Origin: Zizania palustris
Lineage: Eukaryota > Streptophyta > Magnoliopsida > Poales > Poaceae
NCBI GenBank assembly: GCA_019279435.1
Contig: JAAALK010000286.1
Location: forward strand, 32,611,712 to 32,675,711
DNA: 64,000 bases
Direction: 5' to 3'
Both the position numbers and the translations under genes were made by a program. The stretch's first letter is position 1, and each line of letters starts with the position of its first letter. Below are positions 34,119 to 45,008 of this stretch, in pieces. The notes beneath the pieces were generated by a model. The model did not search any database and had not been told where the DNA came from. It was given only the letters and a program-made list of their open reading frames with translations.

Positions 34119-34219
34119 AGACGACTTCAAGCTCCGAAGGGCAAAGTAGCCGCAGGGGTAGCTCTAGGGGTCGAAAGGGTCTCCGTTTTTATTTGGGTTT
34201 AGATAACAATTTTTCTTGA

Positions 34220-35216
34220 TGTATGAGTATAATATTTTAATGTGGAATGCTTCGATAGTATGCTGTGTGACTCCTACCCTCCTACCCCCCTTGTGGGTGG
34301 CGGAGCTTTTATCATATAAAAGGGTTCGCTAGGCACAATGATTGTCCGAACACCTGTATGCTTCGAATTTGCACATCTTTATCAAAGCCTTTAGACTTTT
34401 GTACGTGTCCGAACAAGCCGAAGCCTGGAATCTGTAGGGTGGCCACCTTCGGCTTTTTTACGGATACTTCGCACCCGAAGGCTTGAAATTATGTTTTATT
34501 TAAAGTCCTTAGACTCTTCTACGGATCCTAACAAGCCAGAGCCTGGAATCCGTAGGTTGGCCACCTTCGGCTCTTTTACAGACACTTCGCACCCGAAGGC
34601 TTGAAATTCTGTTTTATTTAAAGTCCTTAGACTCTTCTACGGATCCTAACAAGCCGGAGCCTGGAATCCGTAGGTTGGCCACCTTCGGCTCTTTTACAGA
34701 TACTTCACACCCGGAGGCTTGAAATTCTGTTTTATTTAAAGTCCTTAGACTCTTCTACGGATCCTAACAAGCCGGAGCCTGGAATCCGTAGGTTGGCCAC
34801 CTTCGGCTCTTTTACAGACACTTCGCACCCGAAGGCTTGAAATTCTGTTTTATTTAAAGTCCTTAGACTCTTCTACGGATCCTAACAAGCCGGAGCCTGG
34901 AATCCGTAGGTTGGCCACCTTCGGCTCTTTTACAGATACTTCGCACCCGGAGGCTTGAAATTCTGTTTTATTTAAAGTCCTTAGACTCTTCTACGGATCC
35001 TAACAAGCCGGAGCCTGGAATCCGTAGGTTGGCGGAGCCACTGAACCAATGGTTCGTAGTCAGCCCCTTGGGTTTTTGCGAAAAATGCTTGGCTCTACTA
35101 GCATCACCGACCTCCTAATGCGTCCATCAGGAGGATGGGATGTTCGAAGGGCGAAACAAATTTCAACCCTTATCTTTATTTATAAAAGAAGTGTTACAAG
35201 TGATTACAAGGAAGCC
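34220..35216. other. Tat-A intergenic region between the convergent gag-pol and antisense gene
   Basis: Noncoding. Most of it is the 118-bp tandem repeat listed separately (34387-35033). The remainder has no supported ORF. Both genes end here, gag-pol at 35217 from the right and the antisense gene at 34219 from the left, so both transcripts may terminate in or overlap this interval. Confidence 0.7.
34387..35033. repeat. 118-bp tandem repeat, about 5.5 copies, in the Tat-A 3' region
   Basis: Units start at 34387, 34505, 34623, 34741, 34859 and 34977, an exact 118-bp period; the last is cut after about 57 bases. The first unit (34387-34504) is clearly more diverged, while the next four differ at only a few positions, for example CGAAGG/CGGAGG and AGACAC/AGATAC. 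Each unit contains CCACCTTCGGCTCTTTTAC and ends TTCTGTTTTATTTAAA. Tandem repeats in the 3' part of Tat/Ogre elements are known seeds of satellite DNA; whether this one has spread is not visible here. Confidence 0.93.
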
Positions 35217-37080
35217 TTAAGCGTAATATCTCTTAAGGTGCTCCGCATGCCACGCATGTTTCAACTCTTCTCCTTCTAAATTAGCTAATTTAAATGATCC
35301 GGGGCGTCCTGAGCGTAAGATAACATATGGCCCTTCCCATTTGTTTCCTAGCTTCCCCGGATCTATTACACTTCGCAATACTAGATGACCTGGTTTTAAT
35401 TCACTTAATCTGACTTTCGGGTCATACCACATTTTTGTGTGCTCTTGGTACTTAGTCAGGTTGGCGACAGCTCGAAGCCTTGTCTCTTCTGACAAGTCTA
35501 TTGAAGCACTCCGATCATCTTCGTCTTCGTGTTGAATTACGCGAAGTGACTCCCCTTTGAGCTCCGTAGGGGTCATGGCTTCGTCTCCGAAGAGCAATCT
35601 GAATGGCGTGAAACCGGTTGATCTAGTTTGCGTGGTTCGGATAGACCATAAAATTTTAGGTAGCTCTTCGACCCATAGGCCCTTGGCCAATCCCACAATT
35701 CGGCGATTTAACCCGGAGAGGATATTCCCGTTGGCTCGTTCGACGGCCTCGTTGGATTGCGGGTGTCGCACTGCTGCGAAGCATAGCTTAATGCCCAGTT
35801 CTTCACAGAATGTTTGAAAGGTATCAGCTTCGAACTGGGTTCCATTATCTACCGTTAATTCTTTGGGGACTCCGAACCTGCATATAATATTTTGCCAGAA
35901 GAATCTTTGTACGTTCTTCGAGGTGATGGTTGTTAGTGGCTCCGCTTCCACCCATTTTGAGAAGTATTCGATTGCTACCACCGCAAACTTCAACCCGCCT
36001 TTTGCCGGTGGGAAAGGGCCTATGAGGTCCATGCCCCATCTAGCCATCGGCCATACCGGGGCAATAACCTGAAGCTGAGCTGGCGGGCGATGGCTCCTTC
36101 TGCCCATCCATTGGCAGCCTTGGCACGCTCGAACCAGGTCTTCGGCGTCTCTGACGATTGTTGGCCAATAAAACCCTTGCCGGAGCGTCTTGCCTGCTAG
36201 TGCTCGAGGGGCAAGATGACCTCCGCACAGCCCTTCGTGGATGCCTCGAAGTATGTCTTGACCTTCAGGCTGGGAGATGCATCGAAGCAGTGGTGAGCAC
36301 ACTCCGGCTTTGTACAACACTTCCCCAATAAGTTTGTAATTTCGAGCTCTTGATTGCAATCTTCGAGCTTCTGGGCCTTCCGGAGGGTCATTGCTACCTT
36401 GCAACATAGTTATTATCGGAGTTCGCCAATCCGTAGCTGGAATACACATTACTTCTGACGAGGGTATTTGGTCAGCTGCTGGCTGCTCTAATTCTTCATA
36501 GAAAGCGCCCTCCGGGAGGTCTACTGCTCCTGCTGCAGCTTTTGCAAGAATATCTGCAAGTTGATTATCTGCCCGAGGTATGCTTCGAACTGTAAATCCT
36601 TTGAATGCTGCTTCGGCCTTGCGGATTTCTTGAAGGTATTGCGCGAGATGTGGGTTTTTTGCTTGGAAGCTTTTGTCAATATGCCCCGCGACGACTTGGG
36701 AATCTGTCTTGATCACTATCCTTGTAGCTCCGAGTGCTTTAGCCTTTCGGAGGCCTAGCAAGATTCCTTCATACTCGGCGACGTTATTAGTGGTTCGGAA
36801 GTTAAGCCTTGCTGAATACATTGCCTTTTGCCCTGATGGTGACAAGATTACTGCCCCTGCTCCGGCACCTGATGCTTGATAGGCTCCGTCGGAGAATATT
36901 GTCCAGAAACCGTCGGAGGGTTCTTCCGGAGTCCATACTGCAGATGGAGTCCACTCTGCTACGAAATCTGCTATAATTTGAGATTTAACGGCCGTCCTTG
37001 CTGTGAAGGAGATTTCGAAGGGTGCCAGCTCGACTGCCCACTTTCCAACCCTGTCTGTGGAATCTTTGTTTCGGAGCATA
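35217..37080 (-). pseudogene. Tat-A pol, C-terminal part: archaeal-type RNase H and integrase
   Basis: The part of gag-pol downstream of Tekay-D, open to its natural stop at 35217. Seen: FSDGAYQASGAGAGAVILS with EYEGILLGLRKAKALG and KTDSQVV, the second, archaeal-type RNase H that marks the Tat clade; the integrase zinc motif (GGHLAPRALAGKT... ACQGCQWMG); the integrase core with MDLIGPFPPA, TVDNGTQFEADTF and SNEAVERANGNIL for the DDE residues; and a C-terminal domain ending near YYA. The usual SNG before AVERAN reads SNE here. The frame continues directly from 48307 once Tekay-D is discounted. I see no stop or frameshift in this part; it is called a pseudogene because the gene is physically split. 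Confidence 0.9.
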
Positions 37081-40000
37081 TGTCGCGCCCCGATTTAATA
37101 AATCAGGACTTTATTGAAATTCCATAGAAAATCAATAAAACAAGACGTTCATCACACGACCACGTACAATACGAGCAATCATTCACGGTTCGTAGACCGC
37201 ATTAATACAAAAGTGATTAAAGATGAAGAGAAACTAATAAAACAAGGGTCCTAGATGAACGCCTCCTTCCAGTCTCGCCTTGACTGGGTCGCTACTCCAG
37301 ACCTTCATCCTCCTCGTAGTAGACTGGCTCTGATGTTGTAAGTCAACGGGGTGAGTACAGATGTACTCAGCAAGCCACCGAATGCAAATATAATGCAAGG
37401 TAATAACAAGGGAGATATTGGCTAATTTAGCGGAAGCAGCATATGTGTAGAGCTTTAAATGTGAGCAGTTTATTAGTACGGAAAAGTAAACATGTGCATG
37501 TGTATCATCATCTTCTAACTCGAGGGGTACAGTCAGCCCCACCTCGCTCAACAGTCCTTACGTGCCATGTATAACTTGACCATTCAAACAATTGTAAACT
37601 AACTGCGAGTAGTCACACAACCCGCCCTTGACCGTGGGCTCGGCTTTTCGAAAAGATTAAATTACTCTGATCAGAGATGTACCACTGTACCCACAAGGCA
37701 CGCACTCATCACCTACACCGAAGTGTAACGAGATGACCCATCACACGGGAACTCGTGCCAAAACCTTCCATATAGTCCTCCCCGACTCAATAGCACCCTC
37801 TTATGGGTTTCATATGGTGTCCCGACGCATCGGAGCCCCACCATACCCCCCCTTGAGCCTCGTCGGTACAAGTCGCCCGCAGGCTAGCCCCTTGCCCCCT
37901 CCTCTATGGTGCATCAAGCCGGAGTATTCCATACTTCCAGTTAGGACTTACCCATTAGACTTGTGGTTGGTACGGAAGTGCTTTGCAACAGATCCCGCAG
38001 ACCGGTCCTTATAGTGCCCCGGGTGCGACAAACCAGTGCCCGAGCTTGCACCCGGAACCCACCATACTTATAACCTAGCCAACTCCAACAGAGTCCAGAG
38101 ACGAGAATAACAGGGAAATTCATATACAGAATCCAGCTATCTACGACTCGTTCTTTTTAACCTATAGCAGTTGTGCCGGTACATTGGGCACTAGCTAATA
38201 TTATTATAGTAGAGTGACAAGGAGTTGAGGCTCAATAAGCATGGCTTGGGTTTGCACACAAGGACAGGGATCTAATAAATATAAGTGTAAGGCTTGAATA
38301 TTTGACTAATGCAATATTAACCTAGGGGTTATAGCGATAAGTTATTAAAACATGGGCTCAATTATGATCAACTGTTTCCACAGAGATGGTCGATGACTTG
38401 CCTTGCTCAGCAAATGGGGATGGAGGAACCTCGGGGTAGAACTCCTGCTCCTCGACGAACTCGTAGTCTTCTCGATACGGAAAATAAACAATACATTCAA
38501 TAAACAGATAAAATTCACCAAATATTAAACATACACATTTGTAGGTTTGATTATGTGAAGTAATATTTTTAATATTTCAAGGTTTTGTTCAAAACAGTAA
38601 AGTTTAATATTTTAGAATTTTCCCTATTTTATTTTCTGTATTTTTAATTTCAACCCTAAGGGATTTTTATTCATTTATTTATTAATAATATTTTAAGTAA
38701 CCGAAACATACTGTTTTTATTGTATTAATGTGTAGAGAATAATATTCTGGTTCTAACAAAATTTGAATGGTGAAATTTGGAGTTAAAATGAGCAAGATAT
38801 GAATTTTTGAAGTTTAAACAATTTTCTGGAATTTTATTTAAACTAAAATCAGTCTCTGGTCCACGGTGAACCAGGTTCACCGTGAACCCGTGACTATGCG
38901 CGTGGACCGGCCGATCCAGAGCCGTCGGATCTAGATCTGGCGGTCGGACGCGAGGCGGGAGGCGTAAGTGGAAATGGACGGCTGAGATTATATCGTAGCG
39001 AAGGGGTACGCGTGGACGCACCAGATCGCTCCAGCGCTTTAAGTTGCGATCGACGGCCGTGAGCGAGCGATACCGCTTTGACCAGATCCAAGGGCTCAGA
39101 TTAGATCCCACAGGATCTAATCGGTGCCGTCCGATCCGGATCGTGCGGCACAGAGGGGATCCGGCACGGCACGCGCTAAGGGCTCGAGTACCCTTCGTCT
39201 CCGGCGACGGCGAGGCCTCGGGCGCGGTGGCAGCGGCGGCGGCGAGCGCCTACGGGCCTAGCTAGGGCCAAAAATGGAATGCGGAGGCGAGGGGGGGTTA
39301 TGATCATACCTTCTACGGCGAAGATGGGGGACGGGCGGCGACGACGGCGAGGGTAGACGACGAGGTCTTCTCGGGTGGTCGTCGGCGACGGCGATCCGGC
39401 GGCGTCCTCGACCAACAGAGTGGATGCCGAGGTAGGGCGGTCGACGACGGACTCGACGGTGGCGGTGGATAGGGCAGGGGAGGCCGGAGTCGACGGCGAG
39501 GGCTCGCCGGAGGTGGAGCAGAGGGGAGGAGCCTAAAATCGAGAGGGAGCGCGTGGGAGTGCTTTAGCTCGGGTTTAGGCGGTGTGGCTGAGGGCGGTGG
39601 CCGAAGGGGATTATTTATAGGGGCTCGCCGGCGTAAGGAGGGAAGGGAACCGAGGGTTTCCAAGAACTCCGGCGAGGGTTTCCTAACTCTCGGCCGAGCT
39701 TCTATACACGGTAAAACGCGTCGGGTTTACATGGAAGGAGATCACCGGCGATTGGGGAAGGTGATCCGAGGCGAATCCAGACGAATGCGGGCGGCCGGCG
39801 GCGAAAAAGGAAGGAGATCGCCGGCGGGGAAGAAAGGGGATCCCCTTCCAACGAGGAAGACGATCCTGACAGGTGGCCCCCACCTGTCAGCGGGCGAATC
39901 AGGAAAGGAAAGGCATGGCAGGCGGGGCCGGGCGGACAGTGGGCGCAAGGGGGCTGACGAGTGGGTCCAGGCGGGGCGCGGGCGGGAGGAGAGAGAGGAG

Positions 40001-40374
40001 GGCGGCGCCGACAGGCGGGCCCCTCCTGTCAGCGAGAGGGTGGCGATGGGCTGGGCCAAAAAGGCCGCTGGGGGAAGTTTCTGGGTTGAGGCCCGTTAAG
40101 GATTTAAATCTGATTTTCGATTTAAAATAATTTCAGTAATTCATTTATTTAATTAAGGGTTGAATCACTGTTGATAAAAATTTGTAAAAATTCCTAAAAT
40201 TATATTTTGGGCTCTAGTTCATCTCATAAAAATTTCAAGTCCAGATTTTGAGTATTTCTCCCTGTTTGGCTTTATTTGGGTTCTTTTGGTGATTTTTCTT
40301 TAGTAATAAATTCAGAAATGATTTAAATAATATTTTCTTTTTATTTTATTCCTTTTAATTTTTGGGGTGTTACA
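37081..40374 (-). repeat. Tekay-D 3' LTR (3,294 bp)
   Basis: TGTCGCGCCCCG...GGGGTGTTACA. Differs from 45009-48301 by an extra A near 37209-37213 and by CTAGATC/CTGGATC near 38930. On the - strand CTATAAATAA lies at 39620-39611. A 23-base palindrome, CACGGTGAACC-A-GGTTCACCGTG, is at 38862-38884. The GC-rich part (about 38880-40100) has long open frames on both strands that I regard as composition artefacts. Internal to it, CTACCCCCCTTACAGAG at 40379-40395 is the purine tract on the - strand. Confidence 0.94.
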
Positions 40375-40416
40375 ATCCTACCCCCCTTACAGAGAATCTC
40401 GTCCTCGAGATTCGGA

Positions 40417-41660
40417 TCAATCCTCGAATAGCTCAGGATGCTGTGCCTTGAGTTCATCTTCTTTTTCCCATGTGGCTTCTTCTACTGGATGATTGCTCCA
40501 CTGCACTTTGCAGAAGCGGATTACTCGACTCCTGGTGGTCCTTTCTTTGACTTCCAATATCTTGACCGGTTTCTCCACATAAGTCAGATCCTCTTGGACA
40601 TCCAACTGCTGAAGATCCACTTGCTCCGTGGGGACGCGGAGACACTTCTTGAGTTGAGATACATGAAATACGTCATGCACTCCAGCCAATGAAGGTGGTA
40701 ATTCCAACTGATATGCGACTTCGCCTTGGCGTCGAATAACGGGAAATGGTCCAACATATCGAGGGGCCAACTTTCCTCTCATGTTAAACCGTTGAGTCCC
40801 ACGAAGAGGTGTAACCCGAAGGTAGACATGATCTCCTTCTTCAAAGGCTAAGTCTCGACGGCGATTGTCTGCGTAGCTCTTCTGTCGAGATTGGGCTGTC
40901 TTGAGTCGGTCTCTGATAATCCGTACTTTCTCTTCGGCTTCACGGAGAATATCGGTTCCGAATACTTGGGATTCACCAGTTTGGTCCCAAAGGAGAGGCG
41001 TTCTGCACTTACGTCCATATAGGGCTTCAAAAGGAGACATCTGAAGACTGGCTTGGTAGCTATTGTTGTATGAAAATTCTGCATATGGCAAGCTCTTGTG
41101 ATCCGTAAAGATCTCACAGCGATTTCCAACTAGATAGTGCCTCCAAATCTTAAGGGCATGCACTACGGCGGCTAATTCCAAATCATGGGTCAGGTAATTC
41201 AACTCATGGGGTCTCAATTGTCTGGAGGCATAAGAGATGACTTTTCCATCTTGCATAAGAACACATCCCAATCCCTGGCGAGATGCGTCGCAATAGACAT
41301 GGAAGTCTTTGCGGATATCCGGTAGGGTCAGTATAGGTGCAGACACCAACCGAGTCTTGAGGGTGCGGAAACTTTCCTCGCATTCAGGAGTCCATTCGAA
41401 CTTTTCTCCTTTCTGCAACAATCTGGTCATTGGTTTGGCTATCTTAGAAAAATTCTCAATGAACCTTCGATAATATCCGGCCAATCCCAGAAAACTTCGT
41501 ATCTCAGATACGTTCGTGGGTGGCAACCAATCCGTGACTGCTTCTACGGTGGCAGGGTCTACTGCGATTCCTTGCGCAGAGATGATGTGTCCAAGGAACT
41601 TTACTTCTGCCGTCCAAAACTTGCATTTGCTGTACTTGGCATATACTTTTGGTGTTCCCT
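40417..41660 (-). pseudogene. Tekay-D pol, C-terminal remnant with internal deletion: RT end, half RNase H, integrase tail, chromodomain
   Basis: In a different frame from the upstream pol. Shows the RT thumb (FLGLAGYYRRFIENFSKIA), RNase H start with DASRQGLGCVLMQ and SRQLRPHELNYLTHDLELAA, and the motif IFTDHKS. It then passes without a frame change straight to PYAEFSYNNSYQ, the far end of the integrase core, at about 41094-41089. The rest of RNase H, the integrase zinc domain and the first two catalytic acids of DDE are missing (roughly 400 residues by comparison with the family). The tail has GPFPVIRRQGEVAYQLELP and a chromodomain-like end (VQWSNHPVEEATWEKEDEL), which in chromoviruses guides insertion to heterochromatin. 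It cannot encode an active integrase. Confidence 0.9.
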
Positions 41661-43886
41661 TAACTTTCCTAGGGTTAACCGGAGGTGAGTCTCGTGCTCC
41701 TTCTGGTCCTTGGAATAAATAAGGATGTCGTCTATGAAGACCACGATGAACTTGTCCAGATATTCCATGAATACTTTATTCATCATATTCATGAAGAATG
41801 CAGGGGCGTTGGTTAATCCAAATGACATGACTGTGCACTCATATAATCCATAACGGGTAGTGAAGGCAGTCTTGGGTATGTCTTCTTCTCGAATCCTCAA
41901 CTGATGGTAACCAGACCGGAGGTCGATCTTCGAGAATACCGTGGCTCCTTTGAGCTGGTCGAAGAGGTCATCGATCCGAGGCAACGGGTACTTATTCTTG
42001 ATGGTTACTTCATTCAAAGCGCGATAATCCACACACATACGTTTTGCCTTGTCTTCTTTCTTTTCGACAAAGATGACAGGAGCACCCCACGGTGATGTGC
42101 TTGGTCTGATATAACCTTTCCTTTCAAGATCCTCCAACTGTTGCTTCATCTCAGCTAACTCATTGGCGGCCATCCGGTATGGTCGCTTATAAATAGGAGT
42201 TGTTCCGGGCACCAAGTCGATCCTGAACTCGATGTCCCTCTTGGGTGGCATCCCTGGTAGATCCTCTGGGAATACATCCGGGTATTCGCTGACTACTGGT
42301 ATCTCCTCCAAGGTAATCTGATGTAGTCTTGTTCTTCCGGCCTTCATGCTGGGCATCTGGAATGTGACCATAATCCCCTCTTCATTAGTCACCGTTACTT
42401 TTCTCTGGGCACATTCTATCACACCTTGGTGTTTATTTAGCCAATCCATCCCTAGAATGAGGTCCAAACCTTGACATTCTATTAGAATGGGGTCGGCCCA
42501 AAATATCGTGCCTTGGATATCTACCCATATCCTTGGACTAAAGGAACAAGCGAGGGTTTGCTTTCCTGGGGTAGCTATTAGTACTGGCCTGGGTAGTTCA
42601 CTTATGTCCAGTGCATTATTTTCCACAAAAGCAGTTGATATAAAGGAGTGGGTAGCTCCGGTGTCAAATAATACCACTGCATGCGATGAATGAACCATAA
42701 ACTTACCCATGACAATCTCTGGTGCAGCCTGGGCTTCTTCGGCGGAGACGTGGTTCACCTTGGCGCGGACGGCGGGGTTGGAGGTGACTCCTTGAGCTCT
42801 CTTGGGGTGGGGGCACTGGTGGGAGTAGTGTCCCTCTTGGCGGCAGTTGAAGCATACCACAGGCTTACCATGCCTGTCTCTCAAGACCTCCGGCTTCTTG
42901 GCCGGGGCAACTGGAGCGGTCGGTGCGACTGGAGCGGTGCGAGGTTGACTGGCTCCGGCGTTGGCAGCTGGCGGCGCCGGGCGATACACTGGTCGGGGGT
43001 GGTATTGTGGTGCTTGTGGAGGTGGAGCAAAGCGGGGTCTTTGGGCCATGCCCTGATTCTGCCTAAAGGCAATCATGCGCTTCTTCTTCAAATCGACCTT
43101 ATTTTGCTGGGTCTCTTGCATGATAGCCTTATTCACCAACTTCTGGAAGTTGGCGAAGTCTCCTGAAATGAGTTGTAGAGACAACTCGTCCTTCAGTCCC
43201 CGGAGGAACTTGGCCTGTCTGGCCGCATCCGTACGAACCTCTTCAGGTGCGTACCTGGCCAATCTGTTGAACTCGTGCAGATATTCCGTTACGGACCTGC
43301 TCCCCTGCTGCAGGTCCCTAAACTCTTGTTGCTTCTGAGCGACGATGCCGTCGGGGATGTGAGCGGCACGGAAGGCAGCTGAGAACTCTGCCCAAGTGTG
43401 GGCGTGGCCCTCGGGCAGAGTCTCGCGGTGGTTGTCCCACCACTCAGCGGCGGGACCATGCAGCTGGTGGGTGGCGAAGGCCACCCTCTCCTGCTCAGTG
43501 CAGGTCAGGAGATCGAGTTTCTTCTCGATCGCCCGCAACCAATCCCCAGCCTCCATGGGGTTGGTGGTGCTCGAGAAGGTCGGTGGGCGGACTCGGAGGA
43601 ACTCCGAGAGCTGAGTTGCGGGAGCGGGAGCTGGTGTGGCGGGTCGGGGCAGCTCGGGCTGTTGGTGGAGGCGGAAGAAGTGAGCCTGCTGCTCTTGCAT
43701 TTGCTGCTGCTGCTGCTGCATCTGGTGCAGAAGGGCTGAGACCAACTGGTTTTGCGTGGCCATCATTTCAGCCAAGGTGGGGTGGTTGGCGACCGGGGCC
43801 TGCCTCTGCCCGGTGGCTCCCCATTGTGGCAGGTTGCCACTCTCCCCTCCGTTCTGAGGAGCGTCTGATCCCTGGGTGTTGGTCAT
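41601..43886 (-). pseudogene. Tekay-D gag-protease-RT, open until a frameshift
   Basis: The first ATG is at 43886 (MTNTQGSDAP). Glutamine-rich N-terminus (residues about 40-70, coded by CAG-type repeats near 43700), gag core with EAGDWLRAIEKKLDLL and FRDLQQGSRSVTEYLHEFNRLARYAP, zinc knuckle CFNCRQEGHYSHQC, protease with VLFDTGATHSFIS, and RT with KIDLRSGYHQLRI, MSFGLTNAPAFFM and catalytic FIDDILIYS. Near 41650 the sequence AAGTATATGCC shifts the frame relative to the family (an extra AT or equivalent) and the frame closes at 41601. The gag and protease are intact and could still act. Confidence 0.9.
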
Positions 43887-44059
43887 CCTGGAATTTCCAA
43901 TGTACACATATTTATTTTGGGTGAACTTATTTATTTCAAAAGGGTACCGTTCTTGCGGTTACATTTATTTATTCTCTCATTCATGCCTTATATTTTGACA
44001 TGAATGCTAAATACAAGCAATCAAAATAAAAAGATAAACAATCAATCGTAATACTACGT

Positions 44060-44866
44060 CTAAGGCAGCTCGGGGGACGGCTCGATCTCGGGCTCGTGAG
44101 AGACGGGTGGGGTCGAGGAACTGGACGGTCCGGCGGGTGGTGCACTGCGGGAGATCCTCTTGGGCCTCACTGAGGGAGTCTGGATGGGTATCTTCCGGCG
44201 AGGCGGAAGAGGTGCGATCTCCTCTAGGTCCTTCTTCAACTCCTCGATCTGGTAGCGGAGGTGCGGGTTGGTGGCGACACGCTGTCGAAGAAGCTCATTC
44301 TGACGCCGCAACTCCTCTGCCTCGGCGGCCAACCGGTGTCCCTGCTGGATGCGGCGGCGAAGCTCTCCGTTCTCGCGGTTCAGGTCCTCGGAGGAATGGC
44401 GGTAGAAACTGATAGTGTCGCGCTGTCCATTGGCGTCCTGCAGCGCCTCGTAGTGGAGATCATCCATGGCCTCCAATAAGCGCATGGTATGACCGATCGC
44501 TGAATGACGCTGGGAGAGGGTGCTGACGAAGACACTGTGTGGGCTCCCTGGGGTGCGAAGAGGTACGAAGCGGAAGTCCGTGTCGTAGAGCTCGCTGTCG
44601 TAGATCATCCGGAGCTCGGTAAGTGCCTGGAGAGCGGTGCGCTGACTGGCTACCAGGAATGTAGGTCCTCCTCCGCGGTAGGTGTGGGCTGTCTGAGGGG
44701 AGGGCTGGACGACGACGGTGACCTCGCAGTAGCTTTCTTCCTCGTCGGGGAAGACTCCATGGTACATCGGCTCTTGCTCGAAGCCGAGGAAACTGACGAG
44801 CATGCGTAGCTCGCGGATGAATCCGGTCTCGTCACGAAGGTTCCCGTTCATGGTACGGATCGGCAT
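44060..44866 (-). CDS. Tekay-D upstream ORF: coiled-coil protein of unknown function, 268 aa
   Basis: Lies between the 5' LTR and gag, on the same strand. ATG at 44866 is about 120 bases after the primer-binding site and the frame is open for 268 codons. I do not recognise a named domain. The first about 130 residues are globular-looking (MLVSFLGFEQEPMYHGVFP, then LVASQRTALQALTELRMIY). Residues about 150-225 are charged with heptad-like spacing (ENGELRRRIQQ, EELRRQNELLRQRV, YQIEELKKDLEEI), a probable coiled coil. The C-terminus is basic, then Pro/Ser-rich. The first ORF in the element RNA would be translated most easily, so it may be an accessory particle protein or a translation control; both are inference. 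Confidence 0.7.
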   Translation of the reverse strand: MPIRTMNGNLRDETGFIRELRMLVSFLGFEQEPMYHGVFPDEEESYCEVTVVVQPSPQTAHTYRGGGPTFLVASQRTALQALTELRMIYDSELYDTDFRFVPLRTPGSPHSVFVSTLSQRHSAIGHTMRLLEAMDDLHYEALQDANGQRDTISFYRHSSEDLNRENGELRRRIQQGHRLAAEAEELRRQNELLRQRVATNPHLRYQIEELKKDLEEIAPLPPRRKIPIQTPSVRPKRISRSAPPAGPSSSSTPPVSHEPEIEPSPELP

Positions 44867-44990
44867 CTACAAAAGAGAGAAAATTTTTGTGAAAATCTTA
44901 GAAGATGAGAGGATAAGTAATCTTTTGTAAAATATAGTGAATATATATATAAGTCCTAAGGTCAGGTCTGTTTGGCTTCCTACAGTCAAG

Positions 44991-45005
44991 TCGGCTCTGA
45001 TACCA
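44991..45005 (-). promoter_or_regulatory. Tekay-D primer-binding site (initiator tRNA-Met type)
   Basis: On the - strand TGGTATCAGAGCCGA starts three bases after the end of the 5' LTR. The same initiator-Met complement is used by both copia elements here. Confidence 0.85.
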
Positions 45006-45008
45006 TCT

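Larger units (their letters stand above)
19644..34219 (+). pseudogene. Tat-A antisense extra gene (putative gypsy-type transposon domain plus coiled coil), 5 exons, broken
   Basis: Runs opposite to gag-pol. Proposed exons: 19644-20538, 20617-21264, 21349-21893, 21969-22823 and 22929 onward; the introns (78, 84, 75, 105 bp) are GT-AG and keep one reading frame. The N-terminal part, with VVFEAFFEAGLGLPAVDFL (about 19940) and INDRWYTNWILRWFY (about 20250), resembles the domain called putative gypsy-type transposon in grass proteins. The middle is acidic and proline/serine-rich, and the exon-4 product (about 21969-22600) is a long coiled coil. Function is unknown in the family. Breaks: TGA at 20073 and at 20664, both where TGG fits; a likely frame change between about 23045 and 23090; and Copia-B in the last exon after 23287, which resumes at 34124 and stops at TGA 34217-34219. 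The ATG at 19644 is preferred for its position after the TATA box. Confidence 0.78.

Noticed and set aside
34387..35033. CRISPR-like array
   Set aside because: The 118-bp units are contiguous with no unique spacers, in a plant retrotransposon; it is a simple tandem repeat.
37234..37551. 105-codon ORF on the - strand in the Tekay-D LTR (also 45161-45478)
   Set aside because: Within the LTR, present twice for that reason, no domain; may be chance in the U5 region.
39584..40099. GC-rich ORF of 171 codons on the + strand, repeated at 47511-48026
   Set aside because: It lies inside the Tekay-D LTR and appears twice only because the LTR is duplicated. It has an Arg/Gly/Ala-rich composition, no domain, and is matched by equally long frames on the other strand.
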